Below, piece after piece: positions 17,818 to 26,253 of a stretch of 35,522 bases of DNA. The DNA is from JBCDCB01 sp039182735 (GTDB lineage: Bacteria; Planctomycetota; Phycisphaerae; Phycisphaerales; UBA1924): positions 1 to 35,522 of the forward strand of contig JBCDCB010000034.1 of the NCBI GenBank assembly GCA_039182735.1, given 5' to 3'. The translations under genes and the position numbers were made by a program. The notes under the pieces are model-generated. The model had not been told where the DNA came from and ran no database searches. It saw nothing but the letters and a program-made list of their open reading frames with translations. The first letter of the stretch is position 1. Every line of letters starts with the position of its first letter.

Positions 17818-19268
17818 CCCTCGCCCTCGCCGACCGATGCGAGTTCGAGGGGTCGGTACACCTCGACCAGAAGCGTGTCGTCGTCCGCGGGCTTGCCGTC
17901 GCGATAACGCTCGACCTCTCGGCGCACCGCGCCGGCCCAGCCGCCCTCCGCGTCGGGGCGCACCGTCGCGAGCAGCTTGAGCAGCCCGTCGATCATGAGC
18001 ATCTTGCCGGCGTGGTTCCGTGCCTCGGTCGCGCCGTCGGTGTACGCCAGCAGCATGTCACCCGGGCGGAAGCGCGAGTCGCCCTCTTCGACCTCGTAGT
18101 CGTCGCCGCGGCACGCGCCGAGCACGATCGCCGTGGAGTCGAGCTGCGTGATCGCGCCGTCCACCGTGCGCAGCATCGCGGGTGGATGCCCCGCGCTCGC
18201 CCAGCGCAGTGTGTCGTCGTTCGGATCGACGCACAGCACGATCGCCGTCGCGTAGACCGAGTGGATCGCCAGCGTGTTGTGCACGTAGGAGTTGAGCCCG
18301 CGGAGCAGGTCGCCCGGCGCGAGGCCAGGATCTTCCGCCAGCTCGCGCAGGATCTCCCCGTGCAACCGGTTGACCGTGAGCGCTGCGGTGATCCCGTGCC
18401 CCGTGACGTCGATCACCACCACGTGCACAAGCGGGCGTTCCTTGCCCGGCACGACCGTCGTCTGCGCATGCAGGAAGTCCCCGCCGATCTGCCGCATCGG
18501 CTCGTACTCGTACGTCATGCGCACGGGCCCGTCGTCGATCGGCGACGGGAAGAGGCTCTCGTGGATCTGACGCGCGTCGGAGAGCTCACGCCGGAGTTCG
18601 CCGTAGCGTCCCTTGAGCGTGTTGTAGATGAACTTCTTGCGGAACGCGCCGTGCCGCCACCAGCAGATCGCGACGCCCGGCAGCCCGACGAGCGGCGAGA
18701 GCGCGCTGACGAGCAGCCCGCCGTTGAACGACGCGTCGTTGATGAAAAACGTGGAAAGCAACGTGATCGGGATGAAGGCGACGAGCACGCTCGAGAGCGC
18801 CCGCACGCATTCACGCGGCGTCCAGGGGATGAACAGCGACGCGAACAAGTGGAACACGAAGACATTGTTGAGCGTGGTCACCGCGCCCGCGAGCGGAAGG
18901 TTGCCACCCACGCTGTTGATCCAGTGGCTCGCGAACGGGACGAGCACTGTCAGAAGCAGGTTGGGCCCCACGAAGATCCAGAAGATCAGCCGGATGACGG
19001 CGTCACGCTGCAACATCCGTGATCGCGTGTGCACGAACGCCCACGCGTAGACGCCGATCGACATCACCGAGAAGGCCAGCGAGAACCAGTCCGCACGCAG
19101 CGTCGCCGGGTCTTCCCCGCCGATGATGTTCCCCACCCGCAGCACCACGAAGAGCAGTTGGATCGCCACGCTGACCGCGCAGTAGATGAGCACACGCCTG
19201 CGCAGCCACCGCCCGCGCTCGCGTTCGAAGTCGTCCCGGAACTCGGCTGTGACCGAGGCGCTCGTCAC
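17814..19268 (-). CDS. Membrane-anchored SpoIIE/RsbU-type PP2C serine phosphatase
   Basis: 484 residues. The N-terminal half (about 24-205) has six hydrophobic segments. From about 212 a short helical linker (KFIYNTLKGRYGELRRELSDA) leads into a PP2C phosphatase domain of the SpoIIE type, about 232-475. Visible motifs are ARQIHESLFPSPI, IGGDFL with D264, VVIDVTGHG with D287, SAGHPPAML, LLAYTDGATEARN and DDDTLLVEV, so the metal-binding aspartates are retained. Such phosphatases usually dephosphorylate an anti-anti-sigma (STAS) protein in partner switching, or serve as outputs of a membrane sensor. No anti-sigma kinase or STAS gene is in the window, so its target is unknown. The GTG start overlaps the adenosyltransferase stop by 4 bp, a coupling with no evident functional reason. 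The membrane half has no domain I can name. Confidence 0.88.
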   Translation of the reverse strand: MTSASVTAEFRDDFERERGRWLRRRVLIYCAVSVAIQLLFVVLRVGNIIGGEDPATLRADWFSLAFSVMSIGVYAWAFVHTRSRMLQRDAVIRLIFWIFVGPNLLLTVLVPFASHWINSVGGNLPLAGAVTTLNNVFVFHLFASLFIPWTPRECVRALSSVLVAFIPITLLSTFFINDASFNGGLLVSALSPLVGLPGVAICWWRHGAFRKKFIYNTLKGRYGELRRELSDARQIHESLFPSPIDDGPVRMTYEYEPMRQIGGDFLHAQTTVVPGKERPLVHVVVIDVTGHGITAALTVNRLHGEILRELAEDPGLAPGDLLRGLNSYVHNTLAIHSVYATAIVLCVDPNDDTLRWASAGHPPAMLRTVDGAITQLDSTAIVLGACRGDDYEVEEGDSRFRPGDMLLAYTDGATEARNHAGKMLMIDGLLKLLATVRPDAEGGWAGAVRREVERYRDGKPADDDTLLVEVYRPLELASVGEGEG

Positions 19269-19852
19269 GAAGCGCCGCCCTCCCTGCTATGCCCCGGCTC
19301 CCACAGCACGTCCGAGGTGCCGTTCCCGTTGCACACCCGCGCGATGACGAAGAGCAGATCGCTCAGCCGGTTCAGGTACACCATGCAGACCGCGTTCGTC
19401 TCCGATTCCTTCTCGTGCAGGAGCGACGAGACCCGGCGTTCGGCGCGGCGCACCGTTGTCCGCGCGACGTGCAGCGCCGCCGCGGCTTCCGAACCGCCGG
19501 GGAGCACGAACGAGTTCAGCGGCGTCAGGTGCTCGTTGAGGCTGTCGATCTCGCGTTCCAGCCGCTCGACCTGCGCGTGCTGCACGCGCAGCTTTGCACC
19601 GGGTTTCTCGTCGTCCCCGATGGGCGTGCACAGGTCCGCGCCGACATCGAAAAGGTCGTGCTGCACGCGGAGCAGGATCTCGCTCAGTTCACCCTCGACG
19701 GTGAGGCGGGCGGCACCGACCGACGCGTTGGCCTCATCGACTTCGCCGTACGCCTCGACGCGCGGGCAATCCTTGGCAACGAAGGAGCCGTCGCCGAGCA
19801 TCGTCTCGCCCTTGTCGCCGCTCTTGGTGTAGATCTTCGAGAGTCTGACCAT
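19265..19852 (-). CDS. pduO: PduO-type ATP:cob(I)alamin adenosyltransferase
   Basis: A 195-residue corrinoid adenosyltransferase of the PduO/MMAB family, which transfers the adenosyl group of ATP to cob(I)alamin to make coenzyme B12. The ATP-binding start IYTKSGDKGETMLGDG (about 7-22), AYGEVDEANA, and the C-terminal blocks FVLPGGSEAAAALHVAR, RRAERRV and NRLSDLLFV are all family signatures. The start is fixed at the ATG at 19852 by an excellent AGGAGG four bases upstream; the frame is open to 19885. It lies just below the fusA terminator, so it probably has its own promoter in the short space 19853-19950, and it is coupled to the phosphatase gene downstream. It implies a cobalamin-dependent enzyme elsewhere in the genome. 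Confidence 0.93.
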   Translation of the reverse strand: MVRLSKIYTKSGDKGETMLGDGSFVAKDCPRVEAYGEVDEANASVGAARLTVEGELSEILLRVQHDLFDVGADLCTPIGDDEKPGAKLRVQHAQVERLEREIDSLNEHLTPLNSFVLPGGSEAAAALHVARTTVRRAERRVSSLLHEKESETNAVCMVYLNRLSDLLFVIARVCNGNGTSDVLWEPGHSREGGAS

Positions 19853-19856
19853 GGTG

Positions 19857-19862
19857 CCTCCT
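19857..19862 (-). promoter_or_regulatory. Ribosome binding site AGGAGG of pduO
   Basis: AGGAGG on the minus strand ends 4 bases before the ATG at 19852. It fixes that start over the in-frame alternative at 19885. Confidence 0.65.
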
Positions 19863-19883
19863 GCAACGGGACAGCGTACACGC

Positions 19884-19919
19884 AAAAACGCCGACGCCCC
19901 GCCGTGAAGCGGGGCGCCG
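19884..19919 (-). terminator. Rho-independent terminator of fusA
   Basis: Read on the minus strand, an 11-bp stem (CGGCGCCCCGC pairing with GCGGGGCGTCG, one G-U pair) with a 6-base loop is followed within a few bases by TTTTT (19884-19888). It lies about 30 bp past the fusA stop and before pduO, so it should end the fusA transcript. This is the strongest terminator seen in the window. Confidence 0.85.
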
Positions 19920-19950
19920 TCTGGAACGATTCACAGTCGCGCCCGGGCCC

Positions 19951-22059
19951 TCAGGCGCCGGCCGCGACGACTTCCTTCGCGAGGTTCGCCGGGAGCGGGG
20001 CGTACTTGAGCGGCTCCATGCTGCTCGTGGCACGACCCTGGCTCAGCGAACGGAGGACCGTCGTGTAGCCGAACATCTCGCTGAGGGGGACCTCGGCGGT
20101 GATGAGGCGCACGTTCCCGCGCTCTTCCTGGTCCACCACCATCCCGCGGCGACCCGACAGGTCGCCCGTGACGGAGCCGAAGTACTCGTCGGGCGTCGTG
20201 ATGATGACCTTCATGATCGGCTCGAGCAGCTCGACCTTCGCCTTGGTGCACGCCTCGGCGAGCGCGAGACGCGCCGCCTGCTCGAACGCAACCTGCGACG
20301 AGTCAACCGGGTGGTACGACCCGTCCACGAGCGTGACCTTGAAGTTGATCAGCGGGAAGCCCGCGAGCACACCCGACGCGGCGGTCCGGCGGACGCCGAC
20401 CTCGACCGAGGGGATGTACTCCTTGGGCACCGTGCCGCCGACAACTTTGTTCTCAAAGGCGACGTTGTCCTTGAAGTTGAGCTCGGCTTCCTCGGCCTGC
20501 TCCGCGGTGAAGGGTTCGAGGTTGATGATGACGTCGCCGAACTGACCGCGACCGCCCGTCTGCTTGACGAACTTGCCGCGGACGTCGGTCGCGGTGCCCT
20601 TGATCGACTCGCGGTACGAAACGCGGGGTTTGCCGACCTCGACGTTGATCTTCATGTCGCGGGTGAGCTTGTTCTTGATGATCTCAAGGTGGAGCTCGCC
20701 CATGCCGGCGATGATGGTCTGCCCGGTCTCTTCGTCGTACTCCGAGCGGAAGGACGGATCCTCGCGCCGGATCGAAACCAGCGCATCGCCCAGCTTGCGC
20801 TTGTCGTCGGCGGTCTTGGGCTCGATCGACATCGAGATCACCGGCTCCGGGAAGGTCATCTTCTCGAGCACGATCGGATCGTCCGTCGAGCAGAGCGTGT
20901 CGCCCGTGATCGAGTCCTTCAGACCGACCACCGCGACGATCGTGCCCGCGCCGGCTTCTTCCAGCGCCTGACGGTCCTTCGCGTGCATCTCGAAGATGCG
21001 GCTCGCGATCTCACGCCGACCATTGGTCGGGTTCATCACGCGCTCGCCCTTCTTGAGGACGCCGGAGTATATGCGCACGTAGGTGAGATCGCCGTGGGTG
21101 TCGTTGACAACCTTGAAGACGAGCCCGGAGAAGGGCGCGTCCGAGGTGTGCGGGCGGGTGAGCTTCTCGTCCTCGTCCTTCGGATCGGTGCCCTGGACCT
21201 CTTCGACCTCGGTCGGCGCGGGCAGGAAGTCGATGACGCCATCGATCAGACGCTGCACGCCGATGTTCTTGAGCGCCGAACCGGTGAACGTCGGGTTGCA
21301 CTGCTTGGTGAGGCAGCCCTTGCGGATCGCGGCCCGGAGCTCTTCGGGCGTGGGCTCCTCGCCTTCGAGCACCTTCTCCATGAGCGAGTCATCGAAGTTG
21401 CAGGCCTGGTCGATCATTTCCTGACGGTGCTGGTCGGCGAGTTCGCGGACGGCGTCGGGGATGTCACGCTCTTCGACCTTCGCGCCAAGCTCGTTGGCGT
21501 CGAAGTAGTACGCGCGCATCAGCACGAGATCGACGATGCCCTCGAGCTCGTGGCCCGCGCCGATGGGGATCTGCATCGCGATGGGGTTCGCGCCCAGTCG
21601 CTCGCGGATCGAGTTGAACGAGAACTCCCAGTCGGCGCCGATCTTGTCCATCTTGTTGATGAAGCACAGGCGCGGCACGTTGTACCGGTCGGCCTGACGC
21701 CACACCGTCTCGGACTGCGCCTCGACGCCTTCCTTGCCGTCGAAGACCGCGACCGCGCCGTCGAGCACGCGCATCGATCGCTCGACTTCGATCGTGAAGT
21801 CCACGTGACCGGGAGTGTCGATCAGGTTGATCTTGTACTCGGTGCCGTTGCGTTCCCACGGGCACGTGGTCGCGGCGGACTGGATCGTGATCCCGCGCTC
21901 CTGCTCCTCGGCGAGGAAGTCCATGGTCGCGGTGCCTTCGTGCACCTCGCCCATCTTGTAGGACTTACCGGTGTAGTAGAGGATGCGCTCGGTGACGGTG
22001 GTCTTACCGGCATCGATGTGCGCACAAATCCCGATGTTGCGAATGCGTGAGAGTTCCAT
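19951..22059 (-). CDS. fusA: Elongation factor G
   Basis: A 702-residue translational GTPase that drives ribosome translocation. GTP-binding motifs are present: AHIDAGKT at 13-20, the switch I block GITIQSAATT, DTPGHVDFT and NKMDKIGAD. Domain II-IV blocks such as FPEPVISMSIEPKT, EDPSFR, GMGELHLEI and KQTGGRGQFG are typical, and the domain V block PDEYFGSVTGDLSGRRG is intact. The start is the ATG at 22059 (MELSRIRNIGIC); the frame extends to 22140 without support. The gene stands alone: no rpsL, rpsG or tuf is adjacent, unlike the classical str operon. It may be one of several EF-G copies, as is common in planctomycetes. A strong terminator follows, and a gene-free leader region of about 380 bp precedes it. 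Confidence 0.95.
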   Translation of the reverse strand: MELSRIRNIGICAHIDAGKTTVTERILYYTGKSYKMGEVHEGTATMDFLAEEQERGITIQSAATTCPWERNGTEYKINLIDTPGHVDFTIEVERSMRVLDGAVAVFDGKEGVEAQSETVWRQADRYNVPRLCFINKMDKIGADWEFSFNSIRERLGANPIAMQIPIGAGHELEGIVDLVLMRAYYFDANELGAKVEERDIPDAVRELADQHRQEMIDQACNFDDSLMEKVLEGEEPTPEELRAAIRKGCLTKQCNPTFTGSALKNIGVQRLIDGVIDFLPAPTEVEEVQGTDPKDEDEKLTRPHTSDAPFSGLVFKVVNDTHGDLTYVRIYSGVLKKGERVMNPTNGRREIASRIFEMHAKDRQALEEAGAGTIVAVVGLKDSITGDTLCSTDDPIVLEKMTFPEPVISMSIEPKTADDKRKLGDALVSIRREDPSFRSEYDEETGQTIIAGMGELHLEIIKNKLTRDMKINVEVGKPRVSYRESIKGTATDVRGKFVKQTGGRGQFGDVIINLEPFTAEQAEEAELNFKDNVAFENKVVGGTVPKEYIPSVEVGVRRTAASGVLAGFPLINFKVTLVDGSYHPVDSSQVAFEQAARLALAEACTKAKVELLEPIMKVIITTPDEYFGSVTGDLSGRRGMVVDQEERGNVRLITAEVPLSEMFGYTTVLRSLSQGRATSSMEPLKYAPLPANLAKEVVAAGA

Positions 22060-22438
22060 CGCTTCTCGCCCCGTGAGTGCTGAATCTGCTTCGCCCGCAC
22101 GCGTCGCGGGCCGCTCCCGTCCTGTCAGCAGCCCGACCATCGGACCGCCTGCTCTTTCTTGACATCGAACCGATCGGACGTTGCCGCTCGATCCGTGTGT
22201 GCTCGCTTGTGTGGGTGTTCGGGCCTCAGGGCCCGAGTTGCCGCGTTGCTCAAGAAGCCGCGGCGTCTCCGGCTAAGCGTGACAGCCCGCGTCCTCGTCG
22301 TTGTCGCTGTCCATGGGTCACGCCTCCGAAGCCTGCACACGGACCTGTCCGCGTGTGCTCGTACAGTACACCCGCTTCGCCACCCCGCCAACCGAATCAT
22401 CGACAGAATTTGTGCGGGTACTCCGAACGACCTTCGGC
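22060..22438 (-). promoter_or_regulatory. Gene-free leader region upstream of fusA
   Basis: This is the only stretch above 300 bp without a recognised gene. It should hold the fusA promoter and leader. I see an inverted repeat at 22219-22236 (TCGGGCC, loop, GGCCCGA) without a T-run. I also see a possible 13-codon frame on the minus strand (22314 down to 22273, acidic peptide MDSDNDEDAGCHA) with GGAGG eight bases before its ATG. A weak 5-bp hairpin (22423-22437) lies at the stop of the next gene. No tRNA or clear sigma-70 promoter is recognisable. Confidence 0.4.
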
Positions 22439-24523
22439 TCACCGCGCCAGCCAAGCCTCCACCCGGCGACGAGGCTCCGCGTCCAACTGCCGGATCGGGT
22501 CCAGCCGGCGGTTCGCGTCCAGTTCAAGCACCCGCCGGGCCCAGCGATCCGCCTCCGCCTCGTCGCCCATCGCCACGGCGATCTGCCACAGCGCGAGGGC
22601 GATCAGCGTCTCGCCGGGGTCGAGCTCCGACGCACGCAACCACGCCTCCTGTGCGCCGGGAAGGTCTCCCAACGCCGATCGGACCTGCGCGGCCTGCACC
22701 CAAGCGGCCGCGGAACGAGACCGGTAATCGGCCCGTCGAGCCGAGAATCGCTCCACCGCTGCGAGGAGATCCTGGTCGGCTGTCGAGAACGCCAATCGCA
22801 AAGCGGGCGGAACCGCTTTGGCGGTCACCGAGCCGCCCGAAAGCAGGACCGTTTCCGCGTCTTCGAGCCGTTCGAAGACGCCAAGCAGTTCGGCCTTTGC
22901 CTGTTGGACCTCGCCCTCTTGCATGGCGACCAAGCTCGCAGAGCCCCGAGACGCGGCCATCTCAAGGAACATTTCCCACTTCGCGACGACCGTCTGCGAC
23001 ACGAATAGGGCTGGGAGCGCCGCGAGCACCAGCCCAGAACAGACCCAGACGCCCGGCTCACGCGGGCGTGGGGTGCTTGACGCGCTCGGTGCCAGCCCCA
23101 CCGCCACCACCGCCCACCACCACGCCGTCGAGTTGATCAGCACCGGCGTCACCTCGATCTGCGCGTGTACGAGGCAGATCATCGCGGCCCCGAGTGCGCC
23201 AAGACGCAGCCAGCGCACTGGCACACGCAGCGCGAGGATCGAGACGCCGAGCATGCCGCCGAAGCCGACGAGTCGCGCGAGCACGTCTGTCGGTCCCATC
23301 GTCGCGCGTTCGAGCAGCAGCGAAATACCCAGAACCGTCGCCGTCACGCCGAAGCACGCCCACCGCATCGCGCGGGTATCGGCGTCGTCTTCTTCCGACG
23401 CCCCCTTCAACTCGAATCGTGCGAGCCATCCTCCGATGAGCGCCAGCCACGCGAAGCCGAAGACGCCGAGGGTCGCCAAGAGGTCCGCGATCACGCTGTG
23501 CGGCGACTCGATCTCCTCGGGGCTCAGCGCCGGTCGGTTGAGCAGATAGGCGTCCTTGAAGTGCGCCGGGCCGGTTCCGAGCGGGAAGAAGTCGGCACAC
23601 GCGCCGGCCGCGCCCGCCCAGTATTGCGATCGGAAGAGGAGGCTCAGTTCGCCGAGGCGCTCGCCGAGTACTCCGCGCGCAAGCACCGCGCACAGCGGGA
23701 GTGCCATGCACAGCAGCAAGGCGAGCCTTCCACGCTTCGCGGGCATTCGTCCCACCGCGAGCACCGCGCCCGCTGCGACGAGCAACGACAGCGCTGCGCC
23801 TTTCGAGTTCGAAAGCCACAGCCCGCCCACGCACGCGATCGCCGCGAGCAGCAGCCACGGCGTTCGACGGTTGCCCCACCACCACAGCCCGAAGGCGAGC
23901 ATGCCCGACGCGAGGAGCGTGCCGTAGACATTCGCGAGCCCGAACCAGCCGAAGGCGTCGTTTGAGTTGAGTCGTCGTTCGAAGGCGGCGCTCGTTGGCG
24001 TCGCGCCCTGGCCCGCGGCGATCACCTCCCGGCTCATCGGGAGCTCGACAAAGACCTGATTCACGCCCTTGAACGCCAGCGGCACGCACGCGCCGAGCAG
24101 CAGACCGAGGGCGAGGCGGCGCACTTCCGCGTGCCGCGCCGCGTGCGACAGACCCCACGCGCCGGCGACCGCGCCGAACCACGCCATGCCGACATCGAGG
24201 TTCCGCAGGTCGCCAGGAAACGCGCCGGGTGTCGCGTCGATCGGCGTCAGAACCATGCCGTGCAGCAGCACGCCCACACCGCCAGCCAGCACGAGCAGCC
24301 CGCTCACCCAGCGCACGGGGCCGCACGCGCGCGCGAGCGCGACGCTCAGCAGGACCGAGATCGACGAGATCAGCAGCGACCACCCGGGCGTGAGACCCGT
24401 CTCCGGCGCGGGCGTCAGCAACGGGTTCAAGTCCCAGTGCGGCACACGCGTCGGCGTGGTGAACACTCGCACCAGCACGAGCGTCAGCAACGCGCCGGTC
24501 AGGATGAGCGTCGATCGCTTCAT
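22439..24523 (-). CDS. O-antigen-ligase-like (Wzy_C type) membrane protein with C-terminal TPR-like tail
   Basis: 694 residues from the ATG at 24523. About 12-13 hydrophobic segments fill residues 1-510. The block SPHSVIADLLATLGVFGF, about 335-352, resembles the H-N-x-(Y/L)-L-x-x-L-x-E-x-G motif of O-antigen ligases and polymerases, and lies after a large periplasmic loop (WAGAAGACADFFPLGTG...HFKDAYLLNRP). The last 180 residues are soluble and helical, with one clear TPR-like pair (AAWVQAAQVRSALGDLPGAQ, then a repeat ending AVAMGDEAEADRWARRVLEL). Such proteins join or polymerise lipid-linked glycans on the periplasmic face. The start overlaps the stop of the glycosyltransferase upstream by 4 bp, so the two probably act together on one glycan. 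The specific glycan cannot be told. The frame upstream of 24523 is shadow of that neighbour. Confidence 0.78.
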   Translation of the reverse strand: MKRSTLILTGALLTLVLVRVFTTPTRVPHWDLNPLLTPAPETGLTPGWSLLISSISVLLSVALARACGPVRWVSGLLVLAGGVGVLLHGMVLTPIDATPGAFPGDLRNLDVGMAWFGAVAGAWGLSHAARHAEVRRLALGLLLGACVPLAFKGVNQVFVELPMSREVIAAGQGATPTSAAFERRLNSNDAFGWFGLANVYGTLLASGMLAFGLWWWGNRRTPWLLLAAIACVGGLWLSNSKGAALSLLVAAGAVLAVGRMPAKRGRLALLLCMALPLCAVLARGVLGERLGELSLLFRSQYWAGAAGACADFFPLGTGPAHFKDAYLLNRPALSPEEIESPHSVIADLLATLGVFGFAWLALIGGWLARFELKGASEEDDADTRAMRWACFGVTATVLGISLLLERATMGPTDVLARLVGFGGMLGVSILALRVPVRWLRLGALGAAMICLVHAQIEVTPVLINSTAWWWAVVAVGLAPSASSTPRPREPGVWVCSGLVLAALPALFVSQTVVAKWEMFLEMAASRGSASLVAMQEGEVQQAKAELLGVFERLEDAETVLLSGGSVTAKAVPPALRLAFSTADQDLLAAVERFSARRADYRSRSAAAWVQAAQVRSALGDLPGAQEAWLRASELDPGETLIALALWQIAVAMGDEAEADRWARRVLELDANRRLDPIRQLDAEPRRRVEAWLAR

Positions 24524-25620
24524 CGCTCTCGGCGCTTCTCGCCGAACTCCAGCATCGCGAGCACCCCGATCACCAACAACACCTGTGCGCCCGCGAGAAT
24601 CCCGAACCAGCCATCGAGGCGTGTGAGCATCAGACCGGCGAGCCCTGTGATCGCGGTGCAAGAGCCAACCACAATGACGACACGCAGGCCGCTCAGCCCA
24701 CGCTCGCGCAACCGATGCGAGAAGTGCTGCTGGTCCCCCACCATCGGGTTCTTGCCCTGCAGCAGGCGGACGATGACCACGCTCACGAAGTCGTACAGCG
24801 GCACCGCCAGCACGCACAGCGGCATCAGCACGGCATACCCGGGCGTGCCCGCGTCTTCGTGATACGTCGTGCGCACCGTCAAGAAGGCCAGCAGGTAGCC
24901 GATCACGAGCGAGCCGCCGTCGCCCATGAAGATCGTCGCCCCGCCACGTCTCGGGAAGTTGAAGACGAGGAACCCGAGAGCCGAGCCGAGCAGCAGCGCA
25001 AGCGTAAACGCGACGAACCACTGCCCGCTCAGCAGCGCAGCGCCGAGGAAGCACGCCGAGGCGACGACGGCGCACGTCCCCGCCAGCCCGTCCATATTGT
25101 CCATGAAGTTCATCGCGTTCGTGATGACCACGAACCAGAGCACCGTGAGCGCGATCGAGGGGAGCGGCGTGCCGAGCGCACCATCCAGCAGCGTGAGCAG
25201 CCGCACATCGAAGAACACGACCGGCACGCACGCCGCCACCAGAATGACGAGCAGCTTGGGCCACGCGGGGAGCGGTCGCCGATCGTCGATCAGCCCCATC
25301 ACGTGCAGTGCGAGCAGGCATCCGATCAGCGCGAGCGCCATCGGCGTGCGCTCGCGTAGCCCATCGGCATGCTCGATCATCGACCCCGGCAGTGTGGCCA
25401 CCGCCGGCGCCGAGATCCCGGTGAGCAGCCCGCCGGCGATCGTCACAAAAATCGCGACGCCACCAACGTTCGGCACCGTGCGCACTTCCGGTTTCTCATG
25501 CCCGGCGGTGCCCGCTCCGTCGAAGAGGTTCCGCCGGCGCGCCAGCGCGCGCACGCCCCACGTCAGCACGAACGACACGCCGAACGCGATCGCGAGCAAC
25601 ATGAGCACAAGCGACGTCAC
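24520..25620 (-). CDS. WecA/MraY-family undecaprenyl-phosphate sugar-1-phosphate transferase
   Basis: 366 residues with about 10-11 membrane segments. It belongs to the polyprenyl-phosphate N-acetylhexosamine-1-phosphate transferase family. Seen: RTVPNVGG at 47-54, the DD motif in LIDDRR at 110-115, NAMNFMDNMDGLAG at 168-181, FMGDGGSLVIG, and GDQQHFSHRL near the C-terminus in the place of the HxHH-like motif. These enzymes start a glycan by moving sugar-1-phosphate from a UDP-sugar to undecaprenyl phosphate at the inner membrane. Coupling to the ligase-like gene downstream favours a WecA/TagO-like role in surface polysaccharide rather than MraY, which usually sits in the dcw cluster. The start is GTG at 25620; an ATG at residue 7 is an alternative. 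It is divergent from dps across 60 bp. Confidence 0.9.
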   Translation of the reverse strand: MTSLVLMLLAIAFGVSFVLTWGVRALARRRNLFDGAGTAGHEKPEVRTVPNVGGVAIFVTIAGGLLTGISAPAVATLPGSMIEHADGLRERTPMALALIGCLLALHVMGLIDDRRPLPAWPKLLVILVAACVPVVFFDVRLLTLLDGALGTPLPSIALTVLWFVVITNAMNFMDNMDGLAGTCAVVASACFLGAALLSGQWFVAFTLALLLGSALGFLVFNFPRRGGATIFMGDGGSLVIGYLLAFLTVRTTYHEDAGTPGYAVLMPLCVLAVPLYDFVSVVIVRLLQGKNPMVGDQQHFSHRLRERGLSGLRVVIVVGSCTAITGLAGLMLTRLDGWFGILAGAQVLLVIGVLAMLEFGEKRRER

Positions 25621-25680
25621 GGGCGAAGCCTATCCGTTCGTACGGGCGATATGCTTTGATGACACAGAACGGAGGATCCC

Positions 25681-26166
25681 ATGTCTCACCCAGGCGCAGA
25701 CAATCTGCCAATGAGCGCCGACGCCCGATCGGGCGTCTCGCAGCAGCTCCAGGCCGTGGTCACCGGGCTTATCGACCTCTCGCTCGCCGCCAAGCAGGCG
25801 CACTGGAACCTCGTCGGCCCAAACTTCAAGGCGGTTCACGAGCAGCTCGACGAGGTCGTCGAGACCTTCCGCGCGCACAGCGATGAGCTCGCCGAACGCA
25901 TGATCACGCTCGGCACGCCCCCCGACGGGCGCGTGCAGTTCGTCGCAGAGAGCACCTCGCTCGAACCGATGCCGACCGGCAAGATGAGCGACACCGATGC
26001 GCTGCGGCTGATCGCCGCCCGTGTCGCGGCGTTCCTGAAGACCGCGCGCGACGCCCAAGGCACCGTCGCCGATCCCGACCCGATCAGTGAGGACATGCTC
26101 ATCACCATGATCGCCGAGGTCGAGAAGCACCACTGGATGCTGACTTCCCTGCTCCAGACCGCTTAA
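25681..26166 (+). CDS. dps: Dps-family ferritin-like DNA/iron protection protein
   Basis: A 161-residue Dps protein. These form 12-subunit shells that oxidise iron with peroxide and store it, protecting DNA in the cytoplasm. The ferroxidase ligands shared between subunits are all present with the classical spacing: H41 (AHWN), H53, D57, D68 and E72, within AKQAHWNLVGPNFKAVHEQL and the following helix. The N-terminal tail is short with few basic residues, so DNA binding through the tail is doubtful. GGAGG lies 5 bases before the ATG. The gene is alone: divergent from the glycosyltransferase gene and closed by a strong bidirectional terminator. A TATGCT box at 25650-25655 could be its -10 element, but I see no matching -35; OxyR- or PerR-type operators are not recognisable. 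Confidence 0.93.
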   Translation: MSHPGADNLPMSADARSGVSQQLQAVVTGLIDLSLAAKQAHWNLVGPNFKAVHEQLDEVVETFRAHSDELAERMITLGTPPDGRVQFVAESTSLEPMPTGKMSDTDALRLIAARVAAFLKTARDAQGTVADPDPISEDMLITMIAEVEKHHWMLTSLLQTA

Positions 26167-26191
26167 GGTGATCGTCGTCTTACCGGCAACG

Positions 26192-26227
26192 AACAACGCC
26201 CGCCCCCAGTGGAGACGGGCGTTTGTT
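26192..26227. terminator. Bidirectional terminator between dps and prolyl oligopeptidase
   Basis: A CGCCCG/CGGGCG stem extended by AACAA/TTGTT with one bulged base, and a 13-base loop. T-rich sequence follows on both strands (TTTGTTGTT on plus, TTGTTCGTT on minus). It lies 25 bp after the dps stop and about 25 bp from the convergent gene's stop, so it can serve both. Confidence 0.75.
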
Positions 26228-26253
26228 GTTGGTCGTTTGAATGTTGTGCGACG

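Noticed and set aside
22141..22200. A TTGACA-like hexamer and a GGTTCGA-like stretch suggesting a promoter or a tRNA
   Set aside because: The hexamer is on the plus strand facing no gene and lacks a -10 box. No acceptor stem or anticodon arm can be built around the GGTTCGA.
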